A stretch of 64,000 nucleotides of DNA, from assembly GCF_018403225.1 (NCBI RefSeq), contig NZ_BOSG01000001.1, forward strand, positions 62,001 to 126,000, written 5' to 3'. Shown piece after piece: positions 1-8,530 of this stretch; the stretch's first letter is position 1; the number at the start of each line of letters is the position of its first letter. Position numbers and translations under genes: made by a program. The notes beneath the pieces are model-generated. The model was given only the letters and a program-made list of their open reading frames with translations, was not told the DNA's origin and ran no database searches. The stretch is from Paenibacillus sp. J23TS9. GTDB taxonomy: Bacteria; Bacillota; Bacilli; Paenibacillales; Paenibacillaceae.

Positions 1-1
1 G

Positions 2-553
2 CATCAGGTTACCGATCAATGGGATGAAGAAATGTGGCTTCAGGCAGAGCCTGTCTATGAAGAAGCCTTTCCGGAGCATGGGCGAAAAAACAGGGGCATT
101 ATTGTTAAAATGTTTGAAAGAGGCCTCTGTGCGCTGCATGTGTGGTATATCCAAGCCGCTCCGGTCGCCATGGCTCTGACGGGAATGGATTCGAAGGAGA
201 ATTTGCTTGTCATCGATTATATTGCGGTAAGCAGACGTGAACGCGGAAAAGGCTTGGGGCTGGCTTGCCTCGAAGATTTGAAAAGATGGGCGAAATCCAG
301 AAACTGCAGAGGCATCGTGATTGAGGCGGAAGCAGACCCCAGCGAAGAAAATGCCAAGAGAATCGCTTTTTGGAAAAAAGCGGGGTACACGGCAACGGAT
401 TATGTCCACACGTATATTTGGGTGCCTGAGACATACAAAGCAATGTACGTAAGCCTGGATGCGAATAGCCCCATAAAACCTGATGATAATGGAATAAACG
501 TATTCAAATCTATTCTCCGTTACCACGAAAAAGCTTATCGGAACAAAAAATAA
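2..553 (+). CDS. GNAT family N-acetyltransferase, 5' end outside window
   Basis: A GNAT-type acyltransferase, which would move an acetyl group from acetyl-CoA to an unknown amine. The frame is open from base 2, and the residues before the first ATG (32) read as ordinary protein, so the true start probably lies upstream and this is a partial gene. The visible core has the beta-4 strand (LLVIDYIAVS) followed by the acetyl-CoA-binding loop RRERGKGLGLACLEDL, matching the R/Q-x-x-G-x-G/A motif, and a later AFWKKAGY segment typical of motif B. There is no signal peptide or membrane segment in view. A terminator follows closely, so it ends its transcription unit. The substrate cannot be inferred. 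Confidence 0.8.
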   Translation, partial: HQVTDQWDEEMWLQAEPVYEEAFPEHGRKNRGIIVKMFERGLCALHVWYIQAAPVAMALTGMDSKENLLVIDYIAVSRRERGKGLGLACLEDLKRWAKSRNCRGIVIEAEADPSEENAKRIAFWKKAGYTATDYVHTYIWVPETYKAMYVSLDANSPIKPDDNGINVFKSILRYHEKAYRNKK

Positions 554-575
554 AGCGGAAGTCATTAGTAATCAG

Positions 576-627
576 CCCCTTCGGCAGTCCATGGCTATTG
601 AGCCCGGAATACCGAGGGGGTTTTATT
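576..627 (+). terminator. Rho-independent terminator after the GNAT gene
   Basis: A stem CCCCTTCGG pairs with CCGAGGGGG (one G-U pair) and is followed by TTTTATTT. It lies 23 bases after the GNAT stop codon. Confidence 0.75.
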
Positions 628-664
628 TGCCTACTTTGGCACTAATGAATTCCATGGATTGGAA

Positions 665-673
665 TGTTATAAT
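665..673 (+). promoter_or_regulatory. Extended -10 promoter element
   Basis: TGTTATAAT is a perfect extended -10 (TG-n-TATAAT) with no convincing -35 at 17 bases. It lies about 110 bases before the AraC-type regulator gene and directly upstream of the cre-like site. Confidence 0.55.
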
Positions 674-684
674 ATGCACATGTG

Positions 685-699
685 TTTGAAAGCGTTTTA
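685..699 (+). promoter_or_regulatory. cre-like catabolite response element
   Basis: TTTGAAAGCGTTTTA closely matches the CcpA operator consensus WTGNAANCGNWNNCA, failing only near the 3' end. It begins about 12 bases after the TATAAT box, where bound CcpA would block initiation or early elongation. This suggests carbon catabolite repression of the glycan-use regulator downstream. Confidence 0.6.
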
Positions 700-784
700 A
701 TTAATTTGCGACCCTCTCAGGGAATGCAAGTCCAGAATATAGACGACATCCGAAAGAGAATCCAAGCGTAAGGAGAGGGAGCCG

Positions 785-3037
785 ATGCGGAATCGCAAAT
801 GGTTTTACCGCCAGCTTTTTTCGTACATGCCTGCTTTTTTTATTGTTATATCCTTTATTTTCTTCATGTTTTTTCAGCTGCTTAGTGATCAGAGCCGCAA
901 GGAAGCCGTTAAGGCCAATGAAACCCTCCTTCTGCAAGCAATGAGTTCCATCGACTCCTCCCTCAAAACCATCGAGCAGATGCTGATGACCGAAATGCTG
1001 AAGAACACGGATATATCCGCATTTTATAAAAACGGCACACAAAATGATTATTATTTGAATATCAAGCTCGTTGAGATTATTAATAATTTCAAAAACGCGT
1101 ACCCTCTGGTCGACTCCATTTATCTCGTTCGGACTAAGGACAACTTCATCCTGAGCAGCGCCACCAGCTCCGGATTGCAGGATTATCCGGATTACCCTTT
1201 CATCAAACCGTACATCAATCAGGAAAAGAAGGATGCCGGCTGGACAGGGGTCAGAAAATTCGAAGAGTTCAGCATCAAGGGACCAAACCGGGTTGTTACT
1301 TTAGCGTTGAAAGCCCCCTTCCTCAAAACCGGCCAAGGCTTCCTCGTCGTCAACGTATCCGCCGATGCAATCAATCATTCGATTGAAAGCATGTACAGCC
1401 AGGATGTCAGCTACATCCATATTCTTGACCAAGGCGGCAGCGATGTTCTTCCGGTCTCTGAAGCAGAGAAGAAGCAAAATATCGTTTCACAGGCCATTTC
1501 TCCCGTGACCGGCTGGCAGTACCAGAGTGGGCTGATTAACGGAAAGTGGGTTAACGTGGCGAATCAGCTTTTCAACATCTGGTTTATGCTGGGAATCTTG
1601 ATGATTTTAGCTGGAGTGGCGTGGATTGTGTATGCCGCCAAAAAAAGCTATAAGCCAATTGAGCAAATTGTTTCCCAGGTGCAGAAATTTTCTCAAAATA
1701 AAGCTACAACCCTGCTGCATGGGAACGGGCAGGACGAATTCACTTTTCTCCAGTCAGCCATTAACCAGATGCTGGAGCAATCCAACAGCTACCAACGGCA
1801 GTACCGCGAAGATCTTCATGTGAAAAAGGCTTATTTGTTTCAGCAGTTAATGGAAGGCCAGCATTTCTCAAGACCTGAAGAATGGGAGGTCATGCGGGAT
1901 ACGATGCAGCTGAATGATTTTGCTGAACGACAAGTTGCATGCGTCATCGAAATCGATAAATACACGCAGTTCTGTGGCCAGTTCACCCAGCAGGACCAGT
2001 ACTTGATGAAGTTTGCCCTGAAAAGCGTCATCCAAGAAACAGCCCAAGAGCATGGCGGCTTCGTTTGGACCGAATGGATTGCCAATGATGCATTGGGAGT
2101 GCTTTTGCAAATCGAAGAGCTGCAGGATCCGCAGAAGCAGGTTACAGAAATTTTGGATCATGCCAGGAAGTGGGTGGAGGAGCATTTGAAGCTCACAGTG
2201 ACGGTTGGTGCGGGTGGGACCGCCTATAACCTGGAAGAAATTCCGGATTCTTATGCTCAAGCGCAGCAGGCTTTGAAATATAAAATGATTCTGGGTAATA
2301 ACCGGATCATTTTCTATAATCTGCTCGCTAAGGAAGAGCACGGCGCCATGTTCGATTATTTTCAGCTGGTGCATTCGATCGCCCAGTCATTCAGGCTTGG
2401 AAAAGAGGAATGGCGGGAGAAATACAAGACGCTGATCCGCAGCATTGAACAAAATATATTGAGCAGCGATCATATCATAAGCCTGGCGGATTATTTGATT
2501 TACTCCATCGGACGTGAAATGGATAAAATGACGAAGGAATACCAGGAGCTGTGGGAACATACAGGACGGCCTACCTTACTGGAGGCAATTCAGCTATCGG
2601 ATACGCTGGAGCAGGTGGAGGTGAATTTCGAGCAGACTCTGGAGCAGTTTTACGGGGAGCTTCAGAAGGTTCAGGTGACACGGAATCATTCCGAAACGAT
2701 CCGAAGTGTACGTGAATACATGGACCGGGAATTCGCCAATCCGGATCTGTCCCTGGACTTTTTAAGCGATCTGTTCAATCTTTCTTCCAAAATGCTCAGT
2801 AAATTATTCAAAGAGGAAACCGGACAGAAGTTTGTGGATTATTTGATCGAGCTCAGAATCGGCCATGCCCAGACCCTTCTTGCGGAAACGGATCAGACAA
2901 TCCAGGAAATTGCCGAAGAAGTAGGATATGTGAATGCGATATCGTTCGGTCGGATGTTTAAAAAGATCGTGTGCCTGTCTCCAGGCGAATACCGTGATCA
3001 CATGATCCGGAGAAATAAAGATAAGACCGCGCTTTAA
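785..3037 (+). CDS. Membrane-bound AraC-family transcriptional regulator with extracytoplasmic sensor domain
   Basis: A 750-residue one-component regulator of the kind common beside LplB/LplC/LipO sugar transporters in Paenibacillus. Residues 12-33 form a first membrane helix, about 40-260 form an extracellular Cache-like sensor, and 263-285 form a second helix followed by a HAMP-like linker and a long middle region. Residues 640-745 carry the AraC double helix-turn-helix (LDFLSDLFNLSSKMLSKLFK, then TIQEIAEEVGYVNAISFGRM). GGAGAGGGAGCCG precedes the ATG. It probably activates the downstream permease/binding-protein/fucosidase genes when its sugar is bound. A terminator separates it from them, so they have their own promoter. 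The ligand is inferred only from the neighbours. Confidence 0.88.
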   Translation: MRNRKWFYRQLFSYMPAFFIVISFIFFMFFQLLSDQSRKEAVKANETLLLQAMSSIDSSLKTIEQMLMTEMLKNTDISAFYKNGTQNDYYLNIKLVEIINNFKNAYPLVDSIYLVRTKDNFILSSATSSGLQDYPDYPFIKPYINQEKKDAGWTGVRKFEEFSIKGPNRVVTLALKAPFLKTGQGFLVVNVSADAINHSIESMYSQDVSYIHILDQGGSDVLPVSEAEKKQNIVSQAISPVTGWQYQSGLINGKWVNVANQLFNIWFMLGILMILAGVAWIVYAAKKSYKPIEQIVSQVQKFSQNKATTLLHGNGQDEFTFLQSAINQMLEQSNSYQRQYREDLHVKKAYLFQQLMEGQHFSRPEEWEVMRDTMQLNDFAERQVACVIEIDKYTQFCGQFTQQDQYLMKFALKSVIQETAQEHGGFVWTEWIANDALGVLLQIEELQDPQKQVTEILDHARKWVEEHLKLTVTVGAGGTAYNLEEIPDSYAQAQQALKYKMILGNNRIIFYNLLAKEEHGAMFDYFQLVHSIAQSFRLGKEEWREKYKTLIRSIEQNILSSDHIISLADYLIYSIGREMDKMTKEYQELWEHTGRPTLLEAIQLSDTLEQVEVNFEQTLEQFYGELQKVQVTRNHSETIRSVREYMDREFANPDLSLDFLSDLFNLSSKMLSKLFKEETGQKFVDYLIELRIGHAQTLLAETDQTIQEIAEEVGYVNAISFGRMFKKIVCLSPGEYRDHMIRRNKDKTAL

Positions 3038-3071
3038 TAACTGGAAGGCAAGCTTTTGTCCGATTTTTTTG

Positions 3072-3103
3072 TCCCGCTGGATGCTGTTCTTGCGGGATTT
3101 TTG
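3072..3103 (+). terminator. Rho-independent terminator after the AraC regulator
   Basis: Stem TCCCGC/GCGGGA with a 14-base loop, followed by TTTTTGTTGTTTT. Confidence 0.7.
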
Positions 3104-3130
3104 TTGTTTTCACAGGAATGGAAAGGAATG

Positions 3131-3161
3131 AAAAAAGGTTTGCCTGAGAAAAAAGTTTACC
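3131..3161 (+). promoter_or_regulatory. Tandem direct repeat, candidate AraC operator
   Basis: Two near-identical half-sites, AAAAAAGGTTTGCC (3131-3144) and AAAAAAGTTTACC (3149-3161), lie head to tail in the 261-base gap between the regulator and the first permease gene. AraC proteins bind direct repeats, so this is a plausible target. No clear sigma-A promoter was recognised in this gap. Confidence 0.35.
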
Positions 3162-3298
3162 AGAGCGGAACCGTTGCTTTTAGCGGTATCTGTGGCTCTC
3201 TAGGGAAATAAGTTGGCTCCGAGAAACATGTATATTGAACGGAATTAGTCCATGCCTATAACATAAGAGCAACAAAACGTGAAGGAGAGTCGGCAGGT

Positions 3299-4273
3299 AT
3301 GGAAGTGACAAGCAGCAAAGCGGTTCCGCCGAATCCGTCTGAACGGGTTGCCCCGCGGAAGAGGGCAGGGACAAGCGCAGGCCGGAAAATCATGAAGCAT
3401 TGGCAGTTTTATTTGCTGGTCTTTCTCCCTCTGCTTTACATCATTATTTTTAAGTACATTCCCATGTTCGGCGTGATCATTGCTTTTAAGGAGTACAACG
3501 TTGTACAGGGGATACTCGGAAGCCCATGGGTCGGGCTGAAATATTTCAAGCAGCTGTTTGAGGTTCCATTCTTCTGGCAGTATTTTAAAAACACGCTGGA
3601 AATATCGCTTTACGGCATGGCCATCGGATTTCCCGCACCTATTATTTTGGCTCTTGCCCTTAATGAAATCAGGAATGGCGTATTCAAGAAATCGGTACAA
3701 ATGGTTACCTACGCTCCCTATTTCATATCAACGGTGGTTATCGTGTCCATTTTGATCGTTAATTTATCTCCTAATGTGGGACTGCTCAGCAATGCCTTCA
3801 GGGCGCTTGGATGGGAACCAATCGATTTTATGGGCAAGGCCGGATTTTTCAAAACGATTTATGTCTTCTCCGATGTATGGCAGTTTACAGGCTACGGGGC
3901 CATCATTTATATTGCTGCTTTATCCGGAGTGAATCCGGATTTATATGAGGCTGCCAAGGTGGACGGGGCTTCACGGTTTCAAAAAATTATCAATATCGAT
4001 ATTCCAAGCCTGATTCCGGTCATCGTCATTTTACTCATCCTGAACCTGGGACAGATGATGAGCCTTGGCTTCGAAAAGATTTATTTAATGCAAAACCCCT
4101 TAAATCAGAATACATCCGAGGTCATTTCCACCTATGTGTACAAGGTCGGTCTGTTGGGAGCCAATTTCAGCTTCTCGGCCGCGATCGGATTGTTTAATTC
4201 GGTCATCAATTTTGTTCTGCTGATCCTGGTGAATTTCATTTCCAAAAAAATATCATCCAACAGTTTATGGTAA
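3299..4273 (+). CDS. ABC transporter permease, LplB family
   Basis: An integral membrane subunit of a CUT1-type carbohydrate ABC importer, 324 residues. The N terminus has about 35 basic, soluble residues, followed by about six membrane helices starting near residue 38 (FYLLVFLPLLYIIIF). The ATPase-contacting EAA loop is visible near residue 217 (YEAAKVDGASRFQKI). GAAGGAGAG lies upstream of the ATG. It pairs with the next permease, 10 bases downstream, and with the lipoprotein receptor after that. No ATPase gene is present here; this family usually shares a remote MsmX-type ATPase. The adjacent fucosidase suggests a fucosylated oligosaccharide as substrate, which is inference. Confidence 0.9.
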   Translation: MEVTSSKAVPPNPSERVAPRKRAGTSAGRKIMKHWQFYLLVFLPLLYIIIFKYIPMFGVIIAFKEYNVVQGILGSPWVGLKYFKQLFEVPFFWQYFKNTLEISLYGMAIGFPAPIILALALNEIRNGVFKKSVQMVTYAPYFISTVVIVSILIVNLSPNVGLLSNAFRALGWEPIDFMGKAGFFKTIYVFSDVWQFTGYGAIIYIAALSGVNPDLYEAAKVDGASRFQKIINIDIPSLIPVIVILLILNLGQMMSLGFEKIYLMQNPLNQNTSEVISTYVYKVGLLGANFSFSAAIGLFNSVINFVLLILVNFISKKISSNSLW

Positions 4274-4283
4274 GGAGGGCTGC

Positions 4284-5180
4284 GTGTTGAATAAAACATC
4301 GATACGGGAATCAGTAACAGACAAGTTCTTTCTTGGCATCGTCTATATTTTTCTATCTCTTGTCCTCATTCTGATTTTGTTCCCGCTGCTGCATATTTTA
4401 AGCGCTTCATTCAGCTCGCCATCGGCTGTGACTTCAGGGAAAGTATGGCTCTGGCCGGTTGATTTCAGTTTGATTGGATACAAGGCCGTTTTCCAAAATT
4501 CCGATATTCTCGTTGGCTTCGGCAACTCGTTTTTTTATACCATCGTGGGTACGCTGGTCAATGTTTCCTTTACTGCCATGCTTGCCTATCCGCTCGCCCG
4601 CAAAACCTTTTACGGACGCGGTCTCATTATGATACTGCTCGTCTTCACGATGTTCTTCGACGGGGGGCTGATCCCCAATTATTTGCTGGTCAAATCCCTT
4701 GGAATGGTGAATACGAGATGGGCGATGATCATTCCTGGAGCGCTTGCGGTATTTCAGGTCATTATCGCACGGACCTTCTTCCAATCCATTCCGGAAGAGC
4801 TCGCCGAAGCTGCTGACATGGATGGCTGCAGCGACATGAGGTTTTTTCTGCGGATTGTGCTGCCGCTCTCCAAGCCGATTTTGGCCGTACTGTTTCTCAT
4901 GTATGCCGTCGGGCATTGGAACGCTTACTTTAATGCACTGATTTATTTAAAGGACAGCAGCATGTTCCCGCTGCAAATTTTCCTGCGGAACATTCTGATC
5001 CTGAATTCGGAAAACTCCGATATGCTGACCAATGTGAACAGCCTGCTTGTCCAGCAGGGACTCAAAGATTTGCTCAAATATTCACTGATCGTTGTATCCA
5101 CCGCTCCGGTTCTAATCATTTATCCATTTGTCCAAAAGCACTTTGTCAAAGGGGTCATGATCGGATCGTTAAAGGGCTGA
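4284..5180 (+). CDS. ABC transporter permease, YtcP/LplC family
   Basis: The second permease of the same CUT1 sugar importer, 298 residues, with about six membrane helices and the EAA loop near residue 174 (AEAADMDGCSDMRFFLRI). The C terminus PFVQKHFVKGVMIGSLKG is characteristic of LplC-like permeases. It follows the first permease after 10 bases, with TAAGGAGGG as ribosome binding site. The start is GTG 4284; TTG 4287 would change the protein by one residue. It should form the heterodimeric channel with the upstream permease. Confidence 0.9.
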   Translation: MLNKTSIRESVTDKFFLGIVYIFLSLVLILILFPLLHILSASFSSPSAVTSGKVWLWPVDFSLIGYKAVFQNSDILVGFGNSFFYTIVGTLVNVSFTAMLAYPLARKTFYGRGLIMILLVFTMFFDGGLIPNYLLVKSLGMVNTRWAMIIPGALAVFQVIIARTFFQSIPEELAEAADMDGCSDMRFFLRIVLPLSKPILAVLFLMYAVGHWNAYFNALIYLKDSSMFPLQIFLRNILILNSENSDMLTNVNSLLVQQGLKDLLKYSLIVVSTAPVLIIYPFVQKHFVKGVMIGSLKG

Positions 5181-5282
5181 TTGTTTTTGATTAATTTAAG
5201 GAGGTGTGTGCCGGACATTTTGGAGCGAAGGCTTTTCTGAGGAGGCAGTATTTGAGATCATTACTCATAAGGGGGAGTTTTT

Positions 5283-6920
5283 TTGAAAAAACGGGTATTT
5301 ATCGGAATCAGTATCATGATGATTGTATCTCTTCTACTATCTGCATGCGGCAGTTCCCAAAAGAAACAGGAAGATGCCGGGGCTTCTTCATCCGATCCGA
5401 ACAAACCGACAACGCTGACCGTATTTGCTCCGCAAAACGTGGGCATTGAGAACCTGGATGTGAACAAGCTTTCCAAATATATCGAGGAGAAGCTGAACAT
5501 CAAATTCAATTGGAATACGGTGCCGGATGCAGCCTTTAGCGATAAAAAACTGCTGCTTCTGGCAAGCGGAGACTATCCCGCCGTCATTATGAATGCCGGA
5601 ATATCCAAAGCGGATCAAATTAAGTACGGTCAGCAGGGCGCTTTTCTTCCGTTAAACGATTTGATCGATCAGTATGCCCCGAATATCAAAAAAGCAATGG
5701 ATAGCGTGTCCTACCTGAAGCAGGGGATGGTGGCACCGGACGGAAATATTTATGCGCTGCCCAAGCTGAATGAATGTCTGCACTGCACGTATGGGCAAAG
5801 AATGTGGATCAATACGGAATGGCTGAAAAAGCTCGGGCTGACCATGCCGACGACTACGGATGAATTTTATAATGTCCTGAAAGCTTTCAAAGAAAAGGAC
5901 CCTAACGGCAACGGCAAAGCGGATGAAGTTCCTTTCACGACCTCAACCTCGGACAACGTCTGGGGCGGCGGAGTCGATACATTCCTGATGAACGCTTTTA
6001 TTTATGACAACAGTTCGGATTATTTAAGTGTGAAGGACGGCAAGGTTATCTTTTCACCGGCCCAGCCGGAATGGAAAGAAGGGCTTAAATACTTGCGGAA
6101 ATTGTTTGCGGAGGGCCTGATGGACAAAGGCGTCTTCACCCAAAATAATGATGCGGTGAAGCAGATGGCCAATAAACCGGACGCGGATGTAGGAGCTGTA
6201 GGTTATGCCCTGATCAGCAGCGTTTTCGATGTTAATGATGCCCATCCGAGACATAAGGATTATGACGTGGTTCCACCGCTCAAAGGACCGGATGGAGTAC
6301 AGCTTGCTGGATACAGCGTAGGGGCGGGTGACGGCCAGTTTGTCATCACGAATAAGGCAACCAAGGAGCAGCAGATTGCAGCGGTCAAGCTGGCAGATTT
6401 CCTCTGGTCCGAAGAAGGGACGGTTATGCAGTCCTGGGGCTTTGAAGGGGAAGGTTGGAAAAAGGCTGACAGCAGTCAAAAGGATTACAATGGTAAACCA
6501 GCGAAATACGAAGTGATCGCCAAAGCGGCTTCAGATAATGGGGAGACCAAGCCGGATGACTACTGGTGGCAGCTTGGAACGATGCAGATGCTCAACTCGG
6601 TCCGTGAATCTTTTGTAGCGCCTGCTGATCCACTCGGAAACGGGGCTTTTGAATACCGTTTATGGCTGGCAGCCAAAAAATATGAGCCATTTGCGAAGCC
6701 TGAAGTGGTGTATCCGTCCGATACCTTCGTAGATCCAACGGATGCGTTAACGATAGCCCAGATGCAGAAGACACTATCGGACTATGTTAAATCGAATCTG
6801 GCCCAATTCGTGACGGGCAATAAAGATCTCGATAAGGATTGGGATAGTTATTTGGCCGGGTTTAAGGGGCTGCAGCTGGAGCAGTATTTGGCGATTTACC
6901 AAAAATCGCTAAGGAAGTAG
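5283..6920 (+). CDS. Extracellular solute-binding lipoprotein of the sugar ABC importer
   Basis: A 545-residue LipO-type substrate-binding protein of the family 1 solute-binding fold. The signal peptide ends in a lipobox L19-S20-A21-C22, so the mature protein would be lipid-anchored at Cys22 on the outer face of the membrane. A Ser/Asp-rich linker follows, then the two-lobed binding domain (TLTVFAPQNVG onward). The start is TTG at 5283 with AAGGGGGAG 5-13 bases upstream, and the signal peptide begins MKKR there. It is the receptor for the two permeases just upstream. A terminator follows, before the fucosidase gene. Confidence 0.9.
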   Translation: MKKRVFIGISIMMIVSLLLSACGSSQKKQEDAGASSSDPNKPTTLTVFAPQNVGIENLDVNKLSKYIEEKLNIKFNWNTVPDAAFSDKKLLLLASGDYPAVIMNAGISKADQIKYGQQGAFLPLNDLIDQYAPNIKKAMDSVSYLKQGMVAPDGNIYALPKLNECLHCTYGQRMWINTEWLKKLGLTMPTTTDEFYNVLKAFKEKDPNGNGKADEVPFTTSTSDNVWGGGVDTFLMNAFIYDNSSDYLSVKDGKVIFSPAQPEWKEGLKYLRKLFAEGLMDKGVFTQNNDAVKQMANKPDADVGAVGYALISSVFDVNDAHPRHKDYDVVPPLKGPDGVQLAGYSVGAGDGQFVITNKATKEQQIAAVKLADFLWSEEGTVMQSWGFEGEGWKKADSSQKDYNGKPAKYEVIAKAASDNGETKPDDYWWQLGTMQMLNSVRESFVAPADPLGNGAFEYRLWLAAKKYEPFAKPEVVYPSDTFVDPTDALTIAQMQKTLSDYVKSNLAQFVTGNKDLDKDWDSYLAGFKGLQLEQYLAIYQKSLRK

Positions 6921-6933
6921 GGCATGAAGTCAA

Positions 6934-6968
6934 GGGTACCTGCTGTATGCGGCAGGTATCCTGTTTTT
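6934..6968 (+). terminator. Rho-independent terminator after the binding-protein gene
   Basis: Stem GGGTACCTGC/GCAGGTATCC with an 8-base loop and TGTTTTT tail. It may allow partial readthrough into the fucosidase gene 48 bases later. Confidence 0.7.
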
Positions 6969-7015
6969 CTGAGGAGAATGTAATAGGCAAGCATAAAAAC
7001 TGGAGGGATCGAACA

Positions 7016-8443
7016 ATGAATGAAAGAATTAAGTATGCCGCACAGGTGAAACCGTCAGAAAGACAGCTGGCTGTACAGGAAATGGAGTTCTATTCGTTTA
7101 TTCATTTTACGATCAATACATATACCGATGCCGAGTGGGGAACGGGGGAAGAGGATCCGTCGATCTTTAATCCTGCTGAGCTGGATGCTGATCAGTGGGT
7201 GGAGGCTGTTAAATCTGCGGGTATGAAGGGACTGATTTTGACCTGCAAGCATCATGACGGGTTTTGTTTGTGGCCAAGCCGTTATACAGAGCATTCCGTC
7301 AAGAACAGCCCATGGAAGAACGGACTAGGAGATGTGGTTCGTGAAGTATCCGATGCCTGCCGAAGGGGGGGGATCAAATTCGGCATCTATCTTTCCCCAT
7401 GGGACAGACATGAGCCTACCTATGGTGATTCGGAGGTATATAATCAATATTTTAAAAGCCAGCTGCGCGAGCTCCTTACCGAATATGGAGATATTTTCTG
7501 CGTCTGGTTTGACGGCGCTTGCGGGGAAGGGCCAAACGGCAAGCGGCAGGTTTACGACTGGGATGCGTATTATGCATTGATCCGTGAGCTTCAGCCGGAG
7601 GCCTCCATTTCGGTATGCGGTCCGGACATCCGCTGGTGCGGGAATGAAGCGGGACACTGCCGGAGCTCGGAATGGAGTGTCGTTCCGGCATCCATTCAAG
7701 ACAACGAGAAAATTCATGAGAATTCGCAGCAGCAGGACGACCGGGAGTTTGCCCGGAAATTCAGCTCCGAGGACGAGGACCTGGGCAGCAGGGAGATCAT
7801 TCTTGATACCCCGAAGCTGATCTGGTATCCGGCGGAAGTGAATACGTCGATCCGTCCGGGATGGTTTTATCATGCGTCTGAGGATGACAAGGTAAAATCA
7901 CTGGAGGAGCTTTTGCATGTGTATGAGGGATCCGTTGGCGGCAATGCAACATTTCTGCTGAATTTGCCGCCGGATCGCCGCGGACTTATTCATGAGAATG
8001 ATGTACGAAGACTGCAGGAGCTGGGAGATGCAATCCGGCATAGATATAGCGTCAATTTGGCGTCCGAGGCTGCTGCAAGTGCGTCTGAATCGTCAGAGGG
8101 ACATGAAGCGAAGCAAGCAGTGGACGGCAGTCGCGACTCATTCTGGGCACCACTTCAAGGTACGGAGCAGGCTTGGATCGAAGTTGACTTAGGGCGGGAA
8201 ACGGCATTTGACAGTGTCATTCTGCAGGAGTACCGCTACAGCCAGCGGATCGAGCGTTTCACGCTCGAATGCAAGATCGGCGGTGAATGGTCAACGATTT
8301 ATAACGGAACCGTGGTCGGTTACAAAAAAATATGCGGATTCGAAGCCGTTAGCAGCCGCTACCTGCGTCTGACCATCTCCGAATCGCGGTGGTGGCCGAA
8401 TCTTTCCGCGTTTGAGGTGTACAGCAGCGATACGAACGCATGA
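7016..8443 (+). CDS. Alpha-L-fucosidase (GH29) with C-terminal F5/8 type C domain
   Basis: Hydrolyses terminal alpha-L-fucose from oligosaccharides. The GH29 barrel covers about residues 10-335: an early FIHFTINTYTDAEWG segment, the conserved CKHHDGFCLW, and the nucleophile strand VWFDGACG, with Asp166 the likely nucleophile. Residues 345-475 form a discoidin/CBM32-like domain (KQAVDGSRDSFWAP, YLRLTISES). The start is placed at ATG 7016 because GGAGGG lies 9 bases upstream; an in-frame start at 6947 would add 23 residues of poor quality overlapping the terminator. There is no signal peptide, so the enzyme should be cytoplasmic and act on sugars imported by the upstream transporter. Substrate linkage is unknown. 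Confidence 0.9.
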   Translation: MNERIKYAAQVKPSERQLAVQEMEFYSFIHFTINTYTDAEWGTGEEDPSIFNPAELDADQWVEAVKSAGMKGLILTCKHHDGFCLWPSRYTEHSVKNSPWKNGLGDVVREVSDACRRGGIKFGIYLSPWDRHEPTYGDSEVYNQYFKSQLRELLTEYGDIFCVWFDGACGEGPNGKRQVYDWDAYYALIRELQPEASISVCGPDIRWCGNEAGHCRSSEWSVVPASIQDNEKIHENSQQQDDREFARKFSSEDEDLGSREIILDTPKLIWYPAEVNTSIRPGWFYHASEDDKVKSLEELLHVYEGSVGGNATFLLNLPPDRRGLIHENDVRRLQELGDAIRHRYSVNLASEAAASASESSEGHEAKQAVDGSRDSFWAPLQGTEQAWIEVDLGRETAFDSVILQEYRYSQRIERFTLECKIGGEWSTIYNGTVVGYKKICGFEAVSSRYLRLTISESRWWPNLSAFEVYSSDTNA

Positions 8444-8459
8444 TCTGAGCGGGCTGATA

Positions 8460-8468
8460 TGTTATGAT
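8460..8468 (+). promoter_or_regulatory. Extended -10 element before rarA
   Basis: TGTTATGAT matches TG-n-TATAAT with one mismatch and lies 62 bases before the rarA start. No good -35 hexamer is visible. Confidence 0.4.
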
Positions 8469-8530
8469 AAAGGGACAGTTATAGTTTGCCTAAATTCATA
8501 ACGAAATTAGCTCGAGGGACGTGAATACAA

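Noticed and set aside
5204..5449. A short plus-strand frame starting before the binding-protein gene
   Set aside because: It overlaps the signal peptide and lipobox of the clear lipoprotein gene in another frame and has no domain.
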